Assembly (NCBI RefSeq): GCF_001665395.1
Contig: NZ_LZSG01000001.1
Span: forward strand, 186,001 to 250,000
DNA: 64,000 bases
Reading direction: 5' to 3'
Source: Mycobacterium sp. 1164966.3
Lineage (GTDB): Bacteria; Actinomycetota; Actinomycetes; Mycobacteriales; Mycobacteriaceae
Shown: positions 8,557-18,070 of the stretch, piece after piece
How the letters are laid out: every line of letters starts with the position of its first letter
Numbering within the stretch: the first letter of the stretch is position 1
Notes under the pieces: model-generated
What the model was told of the DNA's origin: nothing
Database searches by the model: none
What the model saw: the letters and a program-made list of their open reading frames with translations, nothing else
Program-made: the position numbers and the translations under genes

Positions 8557-9674
8557 TGCGCTCCCACGGGCTGGTCTGCGTGGCGACCCGCGGCGCCCGG
8601 CTTCGCCGCGGTTGCGATCGCCACGGAGTCGTCTGCGTGGCGACCCGCGGCGCCCGGCTTCGCCGCGCTTGCGATCGCCACGAGGTCGAGACGGTGCGAA
8701 GGTCCGCCCAGCAGCCGGGTCAGGTCTTTGATCGTGGAGTAGTACCGGTGCATCGGATAGGTGACGTCCATCCCCATTCCACCGTGCAGGTGGTGGCAGA
8801 TCTGCATCACCGGCGGTGCCTGCGAAGCCACCCAATACCCGAGCACGTCCAGGTCGTCTTCGGCGTCCCGGCCTTCACTAAGCCGCCAACTCACCGACCT
8901 CGACGCCAAATCGATGGTGCGCGAAGCGATGTAGACCTCCGCGAGCTGCGCGGCGACGGTCTGGAAGGTCGACAACGGCTTGCCGAACTGCTTTCGGTTG
9001 GCGACATAGTCAGCGGTCAGCCGCAGCGCGCCGGCCACCAGCCCATTGGCGTAGGCCCCGATGGCCGCCAACGCCAACCGGTTGACCCGGTGCGCCGTCC
9101 CGTCCGCCAGGACGTCGGAGTCCGGCACAGCCACGTCACTGAAGGTCACCGCGTACTCCTCGGAACCATTCGATGTCGGCGTCCGAACCAGCTGCACCCC
9201 ATCAGTTTTCGGCGACACCACGATGACAGCGGTGTCGGCCGTCACCAACATCCAGTCGGCTTGTTCGGCGTACCCGACGCCGACTTTCGTCCCGGACAAC
9301 CGGCCGCCGGTGAAGGTGGTTGCAGGCCGGTCGGGCAGGGCCGCACCGGGCTCGTTGAGCGCGGCGGTCAGCACCCCGCCCTTGGCGACTCCGGCCAGGA
9401 ACCGGTCCTGTTGCTCATCTGAACCCAGGTCCAGCAGCGGCACCGCGCCGAGGCCCAGCGTGGCCAGCGCCGGCGTGATGGCACCATGGCGCCCCACTTC
9501 GCATAGCATCGTGCCCACCTCGGCCAGCCCGACACCGTCACCGCCAAGACGTTCGGGAACCGGCAACGCGGTTATGCCGCCGTCGACAAACGCCTGCCAC
9601 GAATCGTCCCGATCCAGTGCCGACGTGACTACGTCGGCGACGGCTTGCTGCGTCGCCGTCGGCTCGAAATCCAT
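8541..9674 (-). CDS. fadE28: Acyl-CoA dehydrogenase ChsE1 (FadE28) with repeat-derived C-terminal tail
   Basis: 377 aa, against 339 aa that I recall for H37Rv FadE28. The body matches the ACAD half-subunit that pairs with ChsE2: NRKQFGKPLSTFQTVAAQLA near residues 225-244 and HLHGGMGMDVTYPMHRYY near 298-315. After GGPSHRLDL the protein does not stop as expected but reads through two copies of a 47-bp palindrome, giving residues about 332-377 with VAIA(S/T)AAKPGAAGRHAD twice at a 19-residue period. ATG 9674 shares one base with the cyp125 stop (TGATG). The tail is probably disordered and dispensable. Confidence 0.92.
   Translation of the reverse strand: MDFEPTATQQAVADVVTSALDRDDSWQAFVDGGITALPVPERLGGDGVGLAEVGTMLCEVGRHGAITPALATLGLGAVPLLDLGSDEQQDRFLAGVAKGGVLTAALNEPGAALPDRPATTFTGGRLSGTKVGVGYAEQADWMLVTADTAVIVVSPKTDGVQLVRTPTSNGSEEYAVTFSDVAVPDSDVLADGTAHRVNRLALAAIGAYANGLVAGALRLTADYVANRKQFGKPLSTFQTVAAQLAEVYIASRTIDLASRSVSWRLSEGRDAEDDLDVLGYWVASQAPPVMQICHHLHGGMGMDVTYPMHRYYSTIKDLTRLLGGPSHRLDLVAIASAAKPGAAGRHADDSVAIATAAKPGAAGRHADQPVGAQCSST
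8579..8682. repeat. Two tandem copies of a 47-bp imperfect palindrome inside chsE1
   Basis: Copies at 8579-8625 and 8636-8682 differ by a single base (G/C) and are repeated with a 57-bp period, including flanking GTCTG. Each starts CGTGGCGA and ends TCGCCACG, so each can fold on itself. Related copies lie at 38671-38717 and 44853-44899. Because 57 is a multiple of three, the duplication keeps the chsE1 frame open. Confidence 0.9.
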
Positions 9675-10927
9675 CAGTGATTCACCGGGCACTTTCCGGT
9701 GTAGTCGACCTGCCAGTGCTTGATTCCGTTGAGCCAGCCCGACCGCAGCCGCTCCGGCGCCGAGATCGGCTTGAGGTCCGGCATGTGGTCGGCCACGGCG
9801 TTGAAGATCAGGTTGATCGTCATGCGGGCCAGGTTGGCGCCGATGCAGTAGTGCGCACCGGTACCGCCGAACCCGACGTGCGGATTGGGATTACGCATGA
9901 TGTCGAAGCTGTAGGGGTTTTCGAAGACTTCCTCGTCGAAGTTGGCCGACCGATAGAACATCAGTACCCGCTGGCCCTTCTTGATCTGCACGCCGGACAG
10001 TTCGTAGTCCTCGAGCGCGGTGCGCTGGAAGCAGGTCACCGGGGTGGCCCAGCGGACGATCTCGTCGGCGGCAGTCTCCGGACGCTCCTTCTTGTACAGC
10101 TCCCACTGCTCGGGGAAGTCGGCGAACGCCATCATCCCCTGCGTGATCGAGTTGCGGGTGGTCTCGTTCCCGGCCACCGCGAGCATCACCACGAAGAAGC
10201 CGAATTCGTCATCGGAAAGCTTCTCACCGTCGATGTCGGCCTGGATCAGCTGAGTCACGATGTCGTCGCCCGGATTCTTGGCCCGCTCCTCGGCCATCTT
10301 CATCGCGTAGCCGATCAACTCCGCGGACGACATCTTCGGGTCGATGTGGGCGTACTCCGGGTCATCGTTCCCGGTCATCTCGTTGGACCATTCGAAAATT
10401 TTGCCGCGGTCCTCCTGGGGCACGCCCAGCAAACCCGCGATCGCCTGAAGCGGCAACTCGCACGAGACTTGCTCCACAAAGTCGCCGGAGCCTGCGGCGG
10501 CAGCGGTTTCGGCGATCTTCTGCGCGCGTTCGCTGAGCTCGTCGCGGAGTCGCTCGACGGCGCGCGGGGTGAAACCGCGGGAGATGATCTTGCGTAGCCG
10601 GGTGTGGTGCGGCGCGTCCATGTTCAGCATGACGAACCGCTGGACCTCGATGTCTTCGCGGGCGATGTCGTTGTTGAACCGCGGGATCACCCCGTTCTCG
10701 TAGCTGGAGAAGACATCGCTGCGCCGTGACACCTCCTTGACGTCGTTGAGCTTGGTGATGGCCCAGAACCCGCCGTCGTGGAAACCGCCTCCATCGCCTG
10801 GAGCCTGCTCGTTCCACCAGATCGGCGCCGTCGAGCGCACTTCGGCAAACTCTTCGACCGGAATCCGCTCGGCATAGATGTCCGGGTCGGTGAAATCGAA
10901 CCCGGGTGCAAGATTAGGGCTGGGCAC
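9674..10927 (-). CDS. cyp125: Cytochrome P450 CYP125, steroid C26/27-monooxygenase
   Basis: 417 aa cytochrome P450 that hydroxylates and further oxidises C26/C27 of cholesterol or cholest-4-en-3-one, starting side-chain degradation. The I-helix oxygen-binding motif AGNETTRN, the ExxR helix (DEIVRW region) and the heme loop GGTGAHYCIGANLA with axial Cys near residue 361 are all present. ATG 10927 is preceded by AGTAAGGAGAAG. It is the first gene of the leftward igr operon and diverges from fadA5; a KstR-type operator at 11075 lies between. Confidence 0.95.
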   Translation of the reverse strand: MPSPNLAPGFDFTDPDIYAERIPVEEFAEVRSTAPIWWNEQAPGDGGGFHDGGFWAITKLNDVKEVSRRSDVFSSYENGVIPRFNNDIAREDIEVQRFVMLNMDAPHHTRLRKIISRGFTPRAVERLRDELSERAQKIAETAAAAGSGDFVEQVSCELPLQAIAGLLGVPQEDRGKIFEWSNEMTGNDDPEYAHIDPKMSSAELIGYAMKMAEERAKNPGDDIVTQLIQADIDGEKLSDDEFGFFVVMLAVAGNETTRNSITQGMMAFADFPEQWELYKKERPETAADEIVRWATPVTCFQRTALEDYELSGVQIKKGQRVLMFYRSANFDEEVFENPYSFDIMRNPNPHVGFGGTGAHYCIGANLARMTINLIFNAVADHMPDLKPISAPERLRSGWLNGIKHWQVDYTGKCPVNH

Positions 10928-11074
10928 GCTACTTCTCCTTACTGCTGGCTCCGCCGACTCGCGAATTGGTTGGCACTAGCTGTACTAGTTGCGCTCTGCT
11001 GCCAGTAAAACATGCCGTAACCGCAGGACAAAAGACCTAGCAGGCCGACGGCGCATCCTCGCTTGTCATAGTAA

Positions 11075-11088
11075 TGAAACGTGTTCTA
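11075..11088. promoter_or_regulatory. KstR-type operator, cyp125/fadA5 divergent promoter
   Basis: TGAAACGTGTTCTA matches the KstR core TAGAACnnGTTCTA in 12 of 14 positions allowing free spacer bases. It ends 10 bp before the fadA5 ATG and 147 bp from the cyp125 start, so it most directly controls fadA5 and possibly both units. Confidence 0.82.
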
Positions 11089-11089
11089 G

Positions 11090-12730
<1,641 letters not shown>

Positions 12731-12757
12731 CGGCGTTGATTTCGCGTCAACTGAAGG

Positions 12758-13663
12758 TCAGGAGCCGTAGACAGGCACCGGCGGACGCGACTTGGCGAGC
12801 AGGTCCGCGACGACCGGCCCCAACTCGGCGGGATCCCATCGCGAGCCCTTGTCAATCTCCGGGCCGTGCGCCCAGCCTTCGGCGACCCGAATCTTGCCAC
12901 CCTCGACTTCGAATACCTTCCCTGTGACGTCGCGGGATTCGGCGCTGCCCAGCCAGACCACCAGCGGCGAGATGTTCTCCGGCGCCATGAAATCGAAGTC
13001 TTGGCCCTGCGTTGCCATCATCTCGGCGAAGACGGTTTCGGTCATCCGGGTACGTGCTGACGGGGCGATGGCGTTGACGGTGACACCGTAACGGCCCATT
13101 TCGGCGGCGCCCACCAATGTCATGGCTGCAATGCCGGCCTTGGCGGCGCTGTAGTTGCCCTGTCCGACGCTGCCCTGCAAGCCCGCGCCGGAACTGGTGT
13201 TGATGATCCTCGCGTCAACCGATTTGCCCTCTTTGGAGAGTCCACGCCAATACGCTGCGGCGTGCCGCATGGTGGCGAAGTGGCCCTTGAGGTGTACGGC
13301 GATGACGGCGTCGAACTCCTCTTCGCTGGTGTTGGCCATCATGCGGTCCCGAACGATCCCGGCGTTGTTGACAAGAACATCCAGGCCGCCGAAGGTGTCG
13401 ACAGCGCTCTGAATGAGTCCGGCCGCCTGATTCCAGTCGGAGATGTCGGATCCGTTGGCGACGGCTTCGCCGCCGGCCGCGGTGATCTCGTCGACGACGC
13501 TCTGCGCGGCGCTGCCTCCGCTTGCCCGCGACCCGTCCAGGCCCACCCCGATGTCATTCACCACGACGCGCGCCCCTTCGGCGGCGAAGGCAAGCGCATG
13601 CGCGCGGCCGATACCGCCGCCCGCTCCCGTGACGATGACTACTCGGCCGTCAACCAGGCCCAT
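12758..13663 (-). CDS. Short-chain dehydrogenase/reductase (Rv3548c-like)
   Basis: 301 aa SDR. The NAD(P) loop TGAGGGIGRAHA is at about residues 12-23, NNAG near 96-99, and the catalytic Ser and YSAAK near 168-172. The C-terminal extension of about 45 residues and the D-x-G following strand 2 resemble the peroxisomal MFE-2 type 3-hydroxyacyl-CoA dehydrogenases. It follows another SDR gene by 19 bp and is preceded by AGTAAGGAGC. It belongs to the KstR2-controlled unit headed at 14474, so a role on a ring C/D or side-chain hydroxyacyl-CoA is likely but the substrate is not readable from sequence. Confidence 0.85.
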   Translation of the reverse strand: MGLVDGRVVIVTGAGGGIGRAHALAFAAEGARVVVNDIGVGLDGSRASGGSAAQSVVDEITAAGGEAVANGSDISDWNQAAGLIQSAVDTFGGLDVLVNNAGIVRDRMMANTSEEEFDAVIAVHLKGHFATMRHAAAYWRGLSKEGKSVDARIINTSSGAGLQGSVGQGNYSAAKAGIAAMTLVGAAEMGRYGVTVNAIAPSARTRMTETVFAEMMATQGQDFDFMAPENISPLVVWLGSAESRDVTGKVFEVEGGKIRVAEGWAHGPEIDKGSRWDPAELGPVVADLLAKSRPPVPVYGS

Positions 13664-13682
13664 ACTGATTGCTCCTTACTCG

Positions 13683-14474
13683 TTATTTGTTGGCGCTCGA
13701 GGTGGCCAGATATTGCGGCGGCTCGCCGCCGCCGTGCACCTCTAGGGTGGCCCCGCTGACATACGAGGCCACATCGCACGCGAGAAATGCTGCGGCCCAG
13801 CCGATATCGCTGGGTTTGGCCAATCGGCCGAGTGGCACGGTGGCTGAGATCCGGGCGATCGACTCGGCGTCGCCGTAAAACAGCTCGGACTGCTCGGTCT
13901 CGACCATGCCGACCACCACCGCATTGACCCGGACCTTCGGAGCCCATTCCACCGCCAATGTGGTGGTGAGGTTTTCGAAACCCGCCTTGGCCACACCGTA
14001 GGCAGCCGTTCCAGGGGTAGGCCGGCGGCCACTGACACTGCAGATGTTGACGATCGACCCGCCGTTGTCCTGCTTTTGCATGAGCGCGTTCGCGTGCTGC
14101 GAAACGAGCAGCGGGGCAAGCACATTGAGCTCGACTATCTTGCGGTGAAAGTTGTGTGTGGCCTCGGCGGCCAGGGCGTAGGGCGATCCGCCGGCGTTGT
14201 TGACCAGCACGTCGAGGCGGCCGTGGCGTTCGCGGATGGCCGCGATCAGCCGGGCCACCGCATCCTCGTCGCGGATGTCGCAGGCATGGAACTCGTACGG
14301 AAAATTCTCGACGGCTCGTCGCGCACAGGCGATCACGGTCGCGCCCTGCCCGGCGAAAACCGAACTGATGCCGGCACCTACGCCCCGCACCCCGCCAGTT
14401 ACCAGAACCACCCGCCCGGCCAGCCCTAGCTTGATGGCCTCTCCAGCAAGGGGGCCTCCTTCGGCGCGTGTCAC
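13683..14474 (-). CDS. Short-chain dehydrogenase/reductase (Rv3549c-like)
   Basis: 263 aa SDR with TGGVRGVGAGIS as the cofactor loop near residues 20-31, NNAGGSP near 92-98 and the catalytic YGVAK near 157-161. GTG 14474 (MTRAEGGPLAG) fits; the frame stays open a further 193 codons antisense to echA20, which is an artefact. It diverges from echA20 across 57 bp containing a KstR2 operator and is the first gene of a two-SDR unit. Specific substrate not evident; ring C/D degradation is inferred from regulation. Confidence 0.85.
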   Translation of the reverse strand: MTRAEGGPLAGEAIKLGLAGRVVLVTGGVRGVGAGISSVFAGQGATVIACARRAVENFPYEFHACDIRDEDAVARLIAAIRERHGRLDVLVNNAGGSPYALAAEATHNFHRKIVELNVLAPLLVSQHANALMQKQDNGGSIVNICSVSGRRPTPGTAAYGVAKAGFENLTTTLAVEWAPKVRVNAVVVGMVETEQSELFYGDAESIARISATVPLGRLAKPSDIGWAAAFLACDVASYVSGATLEVHGGGEPPQYLATSSANK

Positions 14475-14489
14475 TGTGCTAGCGTACCA

Positions 14490-14503
14490 AGCAAGTGCTT
14501 GCT
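14490..14503. promoter_or_regulatory. KstR2-type operator, SDR/echA20 divergent promoter
   Basis: AGCAAGTGCTTGCT matches the KstR2 consensus AnCAAGnnCTTGnT exactly and extends to a 16-bp palindrome (14489-14504, AAGCAAGTGCTTGCTT, symmetric apart from the centre). It lies between the SDR start at 14474 and the echA20 start at 14532 and probably controls both units. Confidence 0.9.
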
Positions 14504-14531
14504 TAGGTAGCTGGGTCCCACAGGAAGTGCC

Positions 14532-15275
14532 ATGACCATCACAACCACTCAAACCGAACCGGGCATAGTCGCGGTCACCGTCGACTACCCGCCCGTCAAC
14601 GCCATCCCATCGCGCGGGTGGTTCGAGTTGGCCGATGCCATAACCGCGGCTGGCGACGACCTGGAAACCCACGCGGTGATCCTGCGCGCCGAGGGCCGCG
14701 GCTTCAACGCCGGCGTGGACATCAAGGAGATGCAGCGCGCCGAAGGCTATACCGCGCTGATCGACGCCAACCGCGGCTGCTTCGCCGCGTTCCGCGCGGT
14801 TTACGAGTGCGCCGTGCCCGTCGTCGCCGCGGTGAACGGATTCTGCGTCGGCGGCGGCATCGGACTGGTGGGCAACTCCGACGTCATCGTCGCCTCCGAC
14901 GACGCCACCTTCGGCCTGCCGGAGGTGGAACGCGGCGCGCTCGGCGCGGCCACCCATCTGTCCCGGCTGGTACCACAGCACCTGATGCGACGGCTGTTCT
15001 TCACCGCGGCCACCGTGGACGCCGCAACCCTGCATCACTTCGGCTCGGTACACGAGGTGGTGCCCCGCGACGAACTCGACGAGGCCGCATTACGCGTTGC
15101 CCGGGACATCGCCGCCAAGGACACCCGCGTCATCCGGGCGGCCAAGGAAGCGCTCAACTTCATCGACGTGCAACGGGTCAACGCGAGTTACCGCATGGAG
15201 CAAGGCTTTACGTTCGAGCTCAACCTGGCCGGTGTTTCCGACGAGCACCGCGACGCGTTTGTGAAGAAGTCATGA
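14532..15275 (+). CDS. echA20: Ring-D opening enoyl-CoA hydratase-family hydrolase EchA20
   Basis: 247 aa crotonase-fold enzyme; the characterised homologue hydrolyses ring D of the HIP-derived bicyclic CoA thioester. The crotonase oxyanion-hole segments are visible as AEGRGFNAGVDIKEM near residues 55-69 and NGFCVGGGIGLVGNSD near 105-120. Its stop overlaps the ipdA start by 4 bp (ATGA). It heads the echA20-ipdA-ipdB-ipdC unit under the KstR2 operator at 14490. Confidence 0.95.
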   Translation: MTITTTQTEPGIVAVTVDYPPVNAIPSRGWFELADAITAAGDDLETHAVILRAEGRGFNAGVDIKEMQRAEGYTALIDANRGCFAAFRAVYECAVPVVAAVNGFCVGGGIGLVGNSDVIVASDDATFGLPEVERGALGAATHLSRLVPQHLMRRLFFTAATVDAATLHHFGSVHEVVPRDELDEAALRVARDIAAKDTRVIRAAKEALNFIDVQRVNASYRMEQGFTFELNLAGVSDEHRDAFVKKS

Positions 15276-16156
15276 GCGACAAGCGAACGACTCTCGACGA
15301 CGTGGTCGCGCAGTTGCAAAGCGGCATGACCATCGGCATCGCCGGATGGGGATCGCGCCGCAAGCCCATGGCGTTCGTGCGGGCTCTCCTGCGCACCGAC
15401 CTCACCGACCTGACTGTGGTCACCTATGGCGGACCCGATCTGGGCCTGCTGTGCTCGGCGGGCAAGGTGAAGCGCGTCTACTACGGGTTCGTCTCCCTGG
15501 ACTCGCCGCCCTTCTACGACCCGTGGTTCGCCAAGGCCCGCACCAGCGGAGCCGTCGAAGCCCGGGAGATGGATGAGGGGATGCTGCGCTGCGGACTGCA
15601 GGCAGCGGCACAGCGGCTGCCTTTCCTGCCGATCCGCGCAGGGCTGGGCAGTTCGGTGCCCGACTTCTGGGAGGGCGAACTGCAGACGGTCACCAGCCCG
15701 TACCCCGCGCCCGAGGGCGGACACGAGACGCTGATCGCCATGCCCGCGCTGCGGCTGGACGCGGCGTTTGCCCACTTGAATCTTGGTGACAGTCAAGGAA
15801 ATGCGGCCTACACCGGTATCGATCCCTACTTCGACGACCTGTTCCTGATGGCCGCCGAAAAACGCTTCTTGTCGGTGGAACGCATCGTCTCTACCGAGGA
15901 GCTGGTCAAAGCGGTGCCGCCGCAGGCGTTGCTGATCAACCGGATGATGGTCGACGCTGTGGTGGAAGCTCCCGGTGGTGCCCACTTCACCACCGCGGCA
16001 CCGGATTACGGCCGCGACGAGAAGTTCCAACGCCATTACGCCGAGGCCGCTTCGACGGAAGAGGGCTGGCAGCGGTTCGTACAAACCTATCTGTCAGGCA
16101 GCGAAGACGACTATCAAGCAGCCGTGCGCGCATTCGGTGAGGAGGATTCTGCATGA
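15272..16156 (+). CDS. ipdA: COCHEA-CoA hydrolase subunit IpdA
   Basis: 294 aa, class I CoA-transferase fold alpha subunit. IpdAB hydrolyses the last steroid ring (ring C) of COCHEA-CoA rather than moving CoA. TIGIAGWGSRRKP near residues 20-32 is the glycine-rich CoA loop, and an acidic MDEGM near 100-104 is in the position of the catalytic Glu of the family. Start ATG 15272 overlaps echA20; the stop overlaps ipdB by 4 bp, as expected for obligate heteromer subunits. Confidence 0.94.
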   Translation: MSDKRTTLDDVVAQLQSGMTIGIAGWGSRRKPMAFVRALLRTDLTDLTVVTYGGPDLGLLCSAGKVKRVYYGFVSLDSPPFYDPWFAKARTSGAVEAREMDEGMLRCGLQAAAQRLPFLPIRAGLGSSVPDFWEGELQTVTSPYPAPEGGHETLIAMPALRLDAAFAHLNLGDSQGNAAYTGIDPYFDDLFLMAAEKRFLSVERIVSTEELVKAVPPQALLINRMMVDAVVEAPGGAHFTTAAPDYGRDEKFQRHYAEAASTEEGWQRFVQTYLSGSEDDYQAAVRAFGEEDSA

Positions 16157-16908
16157 CGGCGGAAGTGACCACCAGGGCCGAAGTATGCGCGGTCGCGTGC
16201 GCCGAACTTTTCAGGGGCGCAGGCGAGATCATGATCAGCCCGATGACCAACATGGCGTCCGTCGGCGCCCGTCTGGCGCGGTTGACTTTCTCCCCTGACA
16301 TCCTGCTGACCGACGGCGAAGCCCAACTCCTGGCTGATACTCCGGCCCTGGGTAAGACGGGAGCCGTCGAGGGCTGGATGCCGTTCGGCCGCGTGTTCGA
16401 AACCCTTGCGTGGGGGCGCCGACATGTGGTGATGGGCGCCAATCAGGTTGACCGCCACGGGAATCAGAACATCTCGGCGTTCGGACCACTGCAGCAGCCG
16501 ACCCGGCAGATGTTCGGTGTCCGCGGCTCACCGGGCAACACCATCAACCATGCGACCAGCTATTGGGTGGGCAACCATTCCAAGCGGGTGTTCACCAACG
16601 CCGTCGACATCGTTTCCGGAATCGGCTACGACAAGGTGGACCCGGACAACCCGGCCTTCCGATTCGTCAACGTCTACCGGGTGGTGTCCAACCTCGGGGT
16701 GTTCGACTTCGGCGGCCCAGGCCACACCATGCGCGCGCTGAGCCGGCACCCGGGTGTGTCGCCCGACGACGTGCGCGAAGCGACGTCGTTCGACATCCAT
16801 GGTCTCGACGAGGCCGAGGAATCCAGGCTGCCCACCGACGACGAGCTGCGGCTGATCCGCGAAGTGATCGATCCGAAAGCACTGCGGGACAGAGAGATCC
16901 GCCAATGA
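16153..16908 (+). CDS. ipdB: COCHEA-CoA hydrolase subunit IpdB
   Basis: 251 aa beta subunit of the CoA-transferase-like ring hydrolase. GDGEAQLLAD-type segment (LTDGEAQLLAD near 52-62), MGANQVDRHGNQN near 94-106 and VRGSPGNTINHAT near 123-135 are typical of this subfamily, which lacks the catalytic Glu of true CoA transferases. Overlaps ipdA by 4 bp. It is followed by a 76-bp spacer to ipdC made of a MIRU-like repeat carrying a strong hairpin. Confidence 0.94.
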   Translation: MTAEVTTRAEVCAVACAELFRGAGEIMISPMTNMASVGARLARLTFSPDILLTDGEAQLLADTPALGKTGAVEGWMPFGRVFETLAWGRRHVVMGANQVDRHGNQNISAFGPLQQPTRQMFGVRGSPGNTINHATSYWVGNHSKRVFTNAVDIVSGIGYDKVDPDNPAFRFVNVYRVVSNLGVFDFGGPGHTMRALSRHPGVSPDDVREATSFDIHGLDEAEESRLPTDDELRLIREVIDPKALRDREIRQ

Positions 16909-16913
16909 TTGTT

Positions 16914-16990
16914 CCACCTCCTCCTCATCGCTTCGTCCCCCTCGCCGCTGCGCGGCTGGGGGCGCCCCCACTGCATCGTCGGCGGTGGAT
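16914..16990. repeat. MIRU-like intercistronic element with an inserted hairpin (ipdB-ipdC)
   Basis: The outer parts, CCTCCTCATCGCTTCGT (to 16936) and CTGCATCGTCGGCGG (from 16971), match the spacer between hsaA and hsaD (37301-37345). Here they are split by 34 bp at 16937-16970 that fold as CCCCC-tc-GCCGC-tgc-GCGGC-t-GGGGG. No U-tract follows, so it is more likely an RNA stability or attenuation structure than a simple terminator. Confidence 0.7.
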
Positions 16991-18058
16991 GTGAGGCTCA
17001 GAACACCCCTGACCGAGCTGGTCGGCATCGAGCATCCCGTGGTGCAAACCGGGATGGGTTGGGTGGCCGGCGCCCGGCTGGTGTCGGCCACGGCCAATGC
17101 CGGCGGGCTGGGCATTTTGGCGTCGGCCACGATGACGCTGGACGAGCTGGCGACGGCTATCGGCAAGGTCAAGGCGTCCACCGACAAGCCGTTCGGGGTG
17201 AACATTCGCGCCGACGCGGCCGATGCGGGCGACCGCGTCGAGCTGATGATCCGCGAAGGCGTGAAGGTGGCGTCGTTTGCGCTTGCGCCCAAGCAGGAAT
17301 TGATAGCCAGGCTGAAAGAAGCCGGGGCGGTGGTGATTCCGTCCATCGGCGCGGCCAAGCATGCGCGCAAGGTCGCGGGCTGGGGTGCCGACGCGATGAT
17401 CGTGCAGGGCGGCGAAGGGGGCGGGCACACCGGCCCCGTTGCAACGACGCTGTTGTTGCCATCGGTATTGGATGCTGTACAGGGCAACGGAATTCCGGTA
17501 GTCGCCGCGGGTGGCTTCTTCGACGGGCGCGGCCTGGCCGCGGCGCTGTCGTACGGTGCTGCCGGGGTTGCGATGGGCACCCGATTTCTGCTGACCTCGG
17601 ATTCCACTGTGCCCGAGGCGATCAAGCGACGGTATCTGGAGGCGGCGCTGGACGGCACCGTGGTCACCACGCGGGTCGACGGGATGCCGCACCGGGTGCT
17701 GCGCACCGGGCTGGTCGAGAAGTTGGAAAGCGGTTCGCGGGCACGGGGTTTCACGGCCGCGGTGCGCAATGCCGCGAAGTTCAAGCGGATGTCGCAGATG
17801 ACCTGGCGGTCGATGATCCAGGACGGCCTGGCCATGCGGCACGGCAAGGACCTGAGCTGGTCGCAGGTGGTAATGGCGGCCAACACCCCGATGTTGCTGA
17901 AGGCCGGGCTGGTCGAGGGCAATACCGACGCCGGCGTGCTGGCCTCCGGACAGGTGGCCGGCATCATCGAAGACCTGCCGTCGTGCGCTGAGCTGATCGA
18001 GTCGATCGTGCAGGACGCGATACAGCATCTGCAGGCGGCGTCGGCGCTGGTGGAGTAG
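16991..18058 (+). CDS. ipdC: Flavin-dependent oxidoreductase IpdC (nitronate monooxygenase-like)
   Basis: 355 aa TIM-barrel FMN protein of the 2-nitropropane dioxygenase/NMO family. It acts on a hydroxylated HIC-CoA intermediate in steroid ring C/D degradation. Motifs: HPVVQTGMGWVAG near residues 14-26, GADAMIVQGGEGGGHTG near 132-148 (phosphate/FMN and catalytic His) and AAGGFFDGRG near 175-184. GTG 16991 gives MRLRTPL as in the orthologue; GTG 16985 would add two residues. In H37Rv a ferredoxin gene (fdxB) follows; it is missing here. Confidence 0.92.
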   Translation: MRLRTPLTELVGIEHPVVQTGMGWVAGARLVSATANAGGLGILASATMTLDELATAIGKVKASTDKPFGVNIRADAADAGDRVELMIREGVKVASFALAPKQELIARLKEAGAVVIPSIGAAKHARKVAGWGADAMIVQGGEGGGHTGPVATTLLLPSVLDAVQGNGIPVVAAGGFFDGRGLAAALSYGAAGVAMGTRFLLTSDSTVPEAIKRRYLEAALDGTVVTTRVDGMPHRVLRTGLVEKLESGSRARGFTAAVRNAAKFKRMSQMTWRSMIQDGLAMRHGKDLSWSQVVMAANTPMLLKAGLVEGNTDAGVLASGQVAGIIEDLPSCAELIESIVQDAIQHLQAASALVE

Positions 18059-18070
18059 GTAGGGCGGGTC

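Noticed and set aside
8557..8835. 93-codon N-terminal extension of chsE2
   Set aside because: Encoded by the 47-bp palindromes and the end of chsE1; the ACAD fold begins at MFIDLTPEQ (8556).
14475..15053. 193-codon upstream extension of the SDR gene at 13683-14474
   Set aside because: Runs through the KstR2 operator and antisense to echA20; SDR homology begins only after 14474.
16528..17967. 479-codon open frame on the minus strand
   Set aside because: Antisense to ipdB and ipdC, which match their families over the full length.
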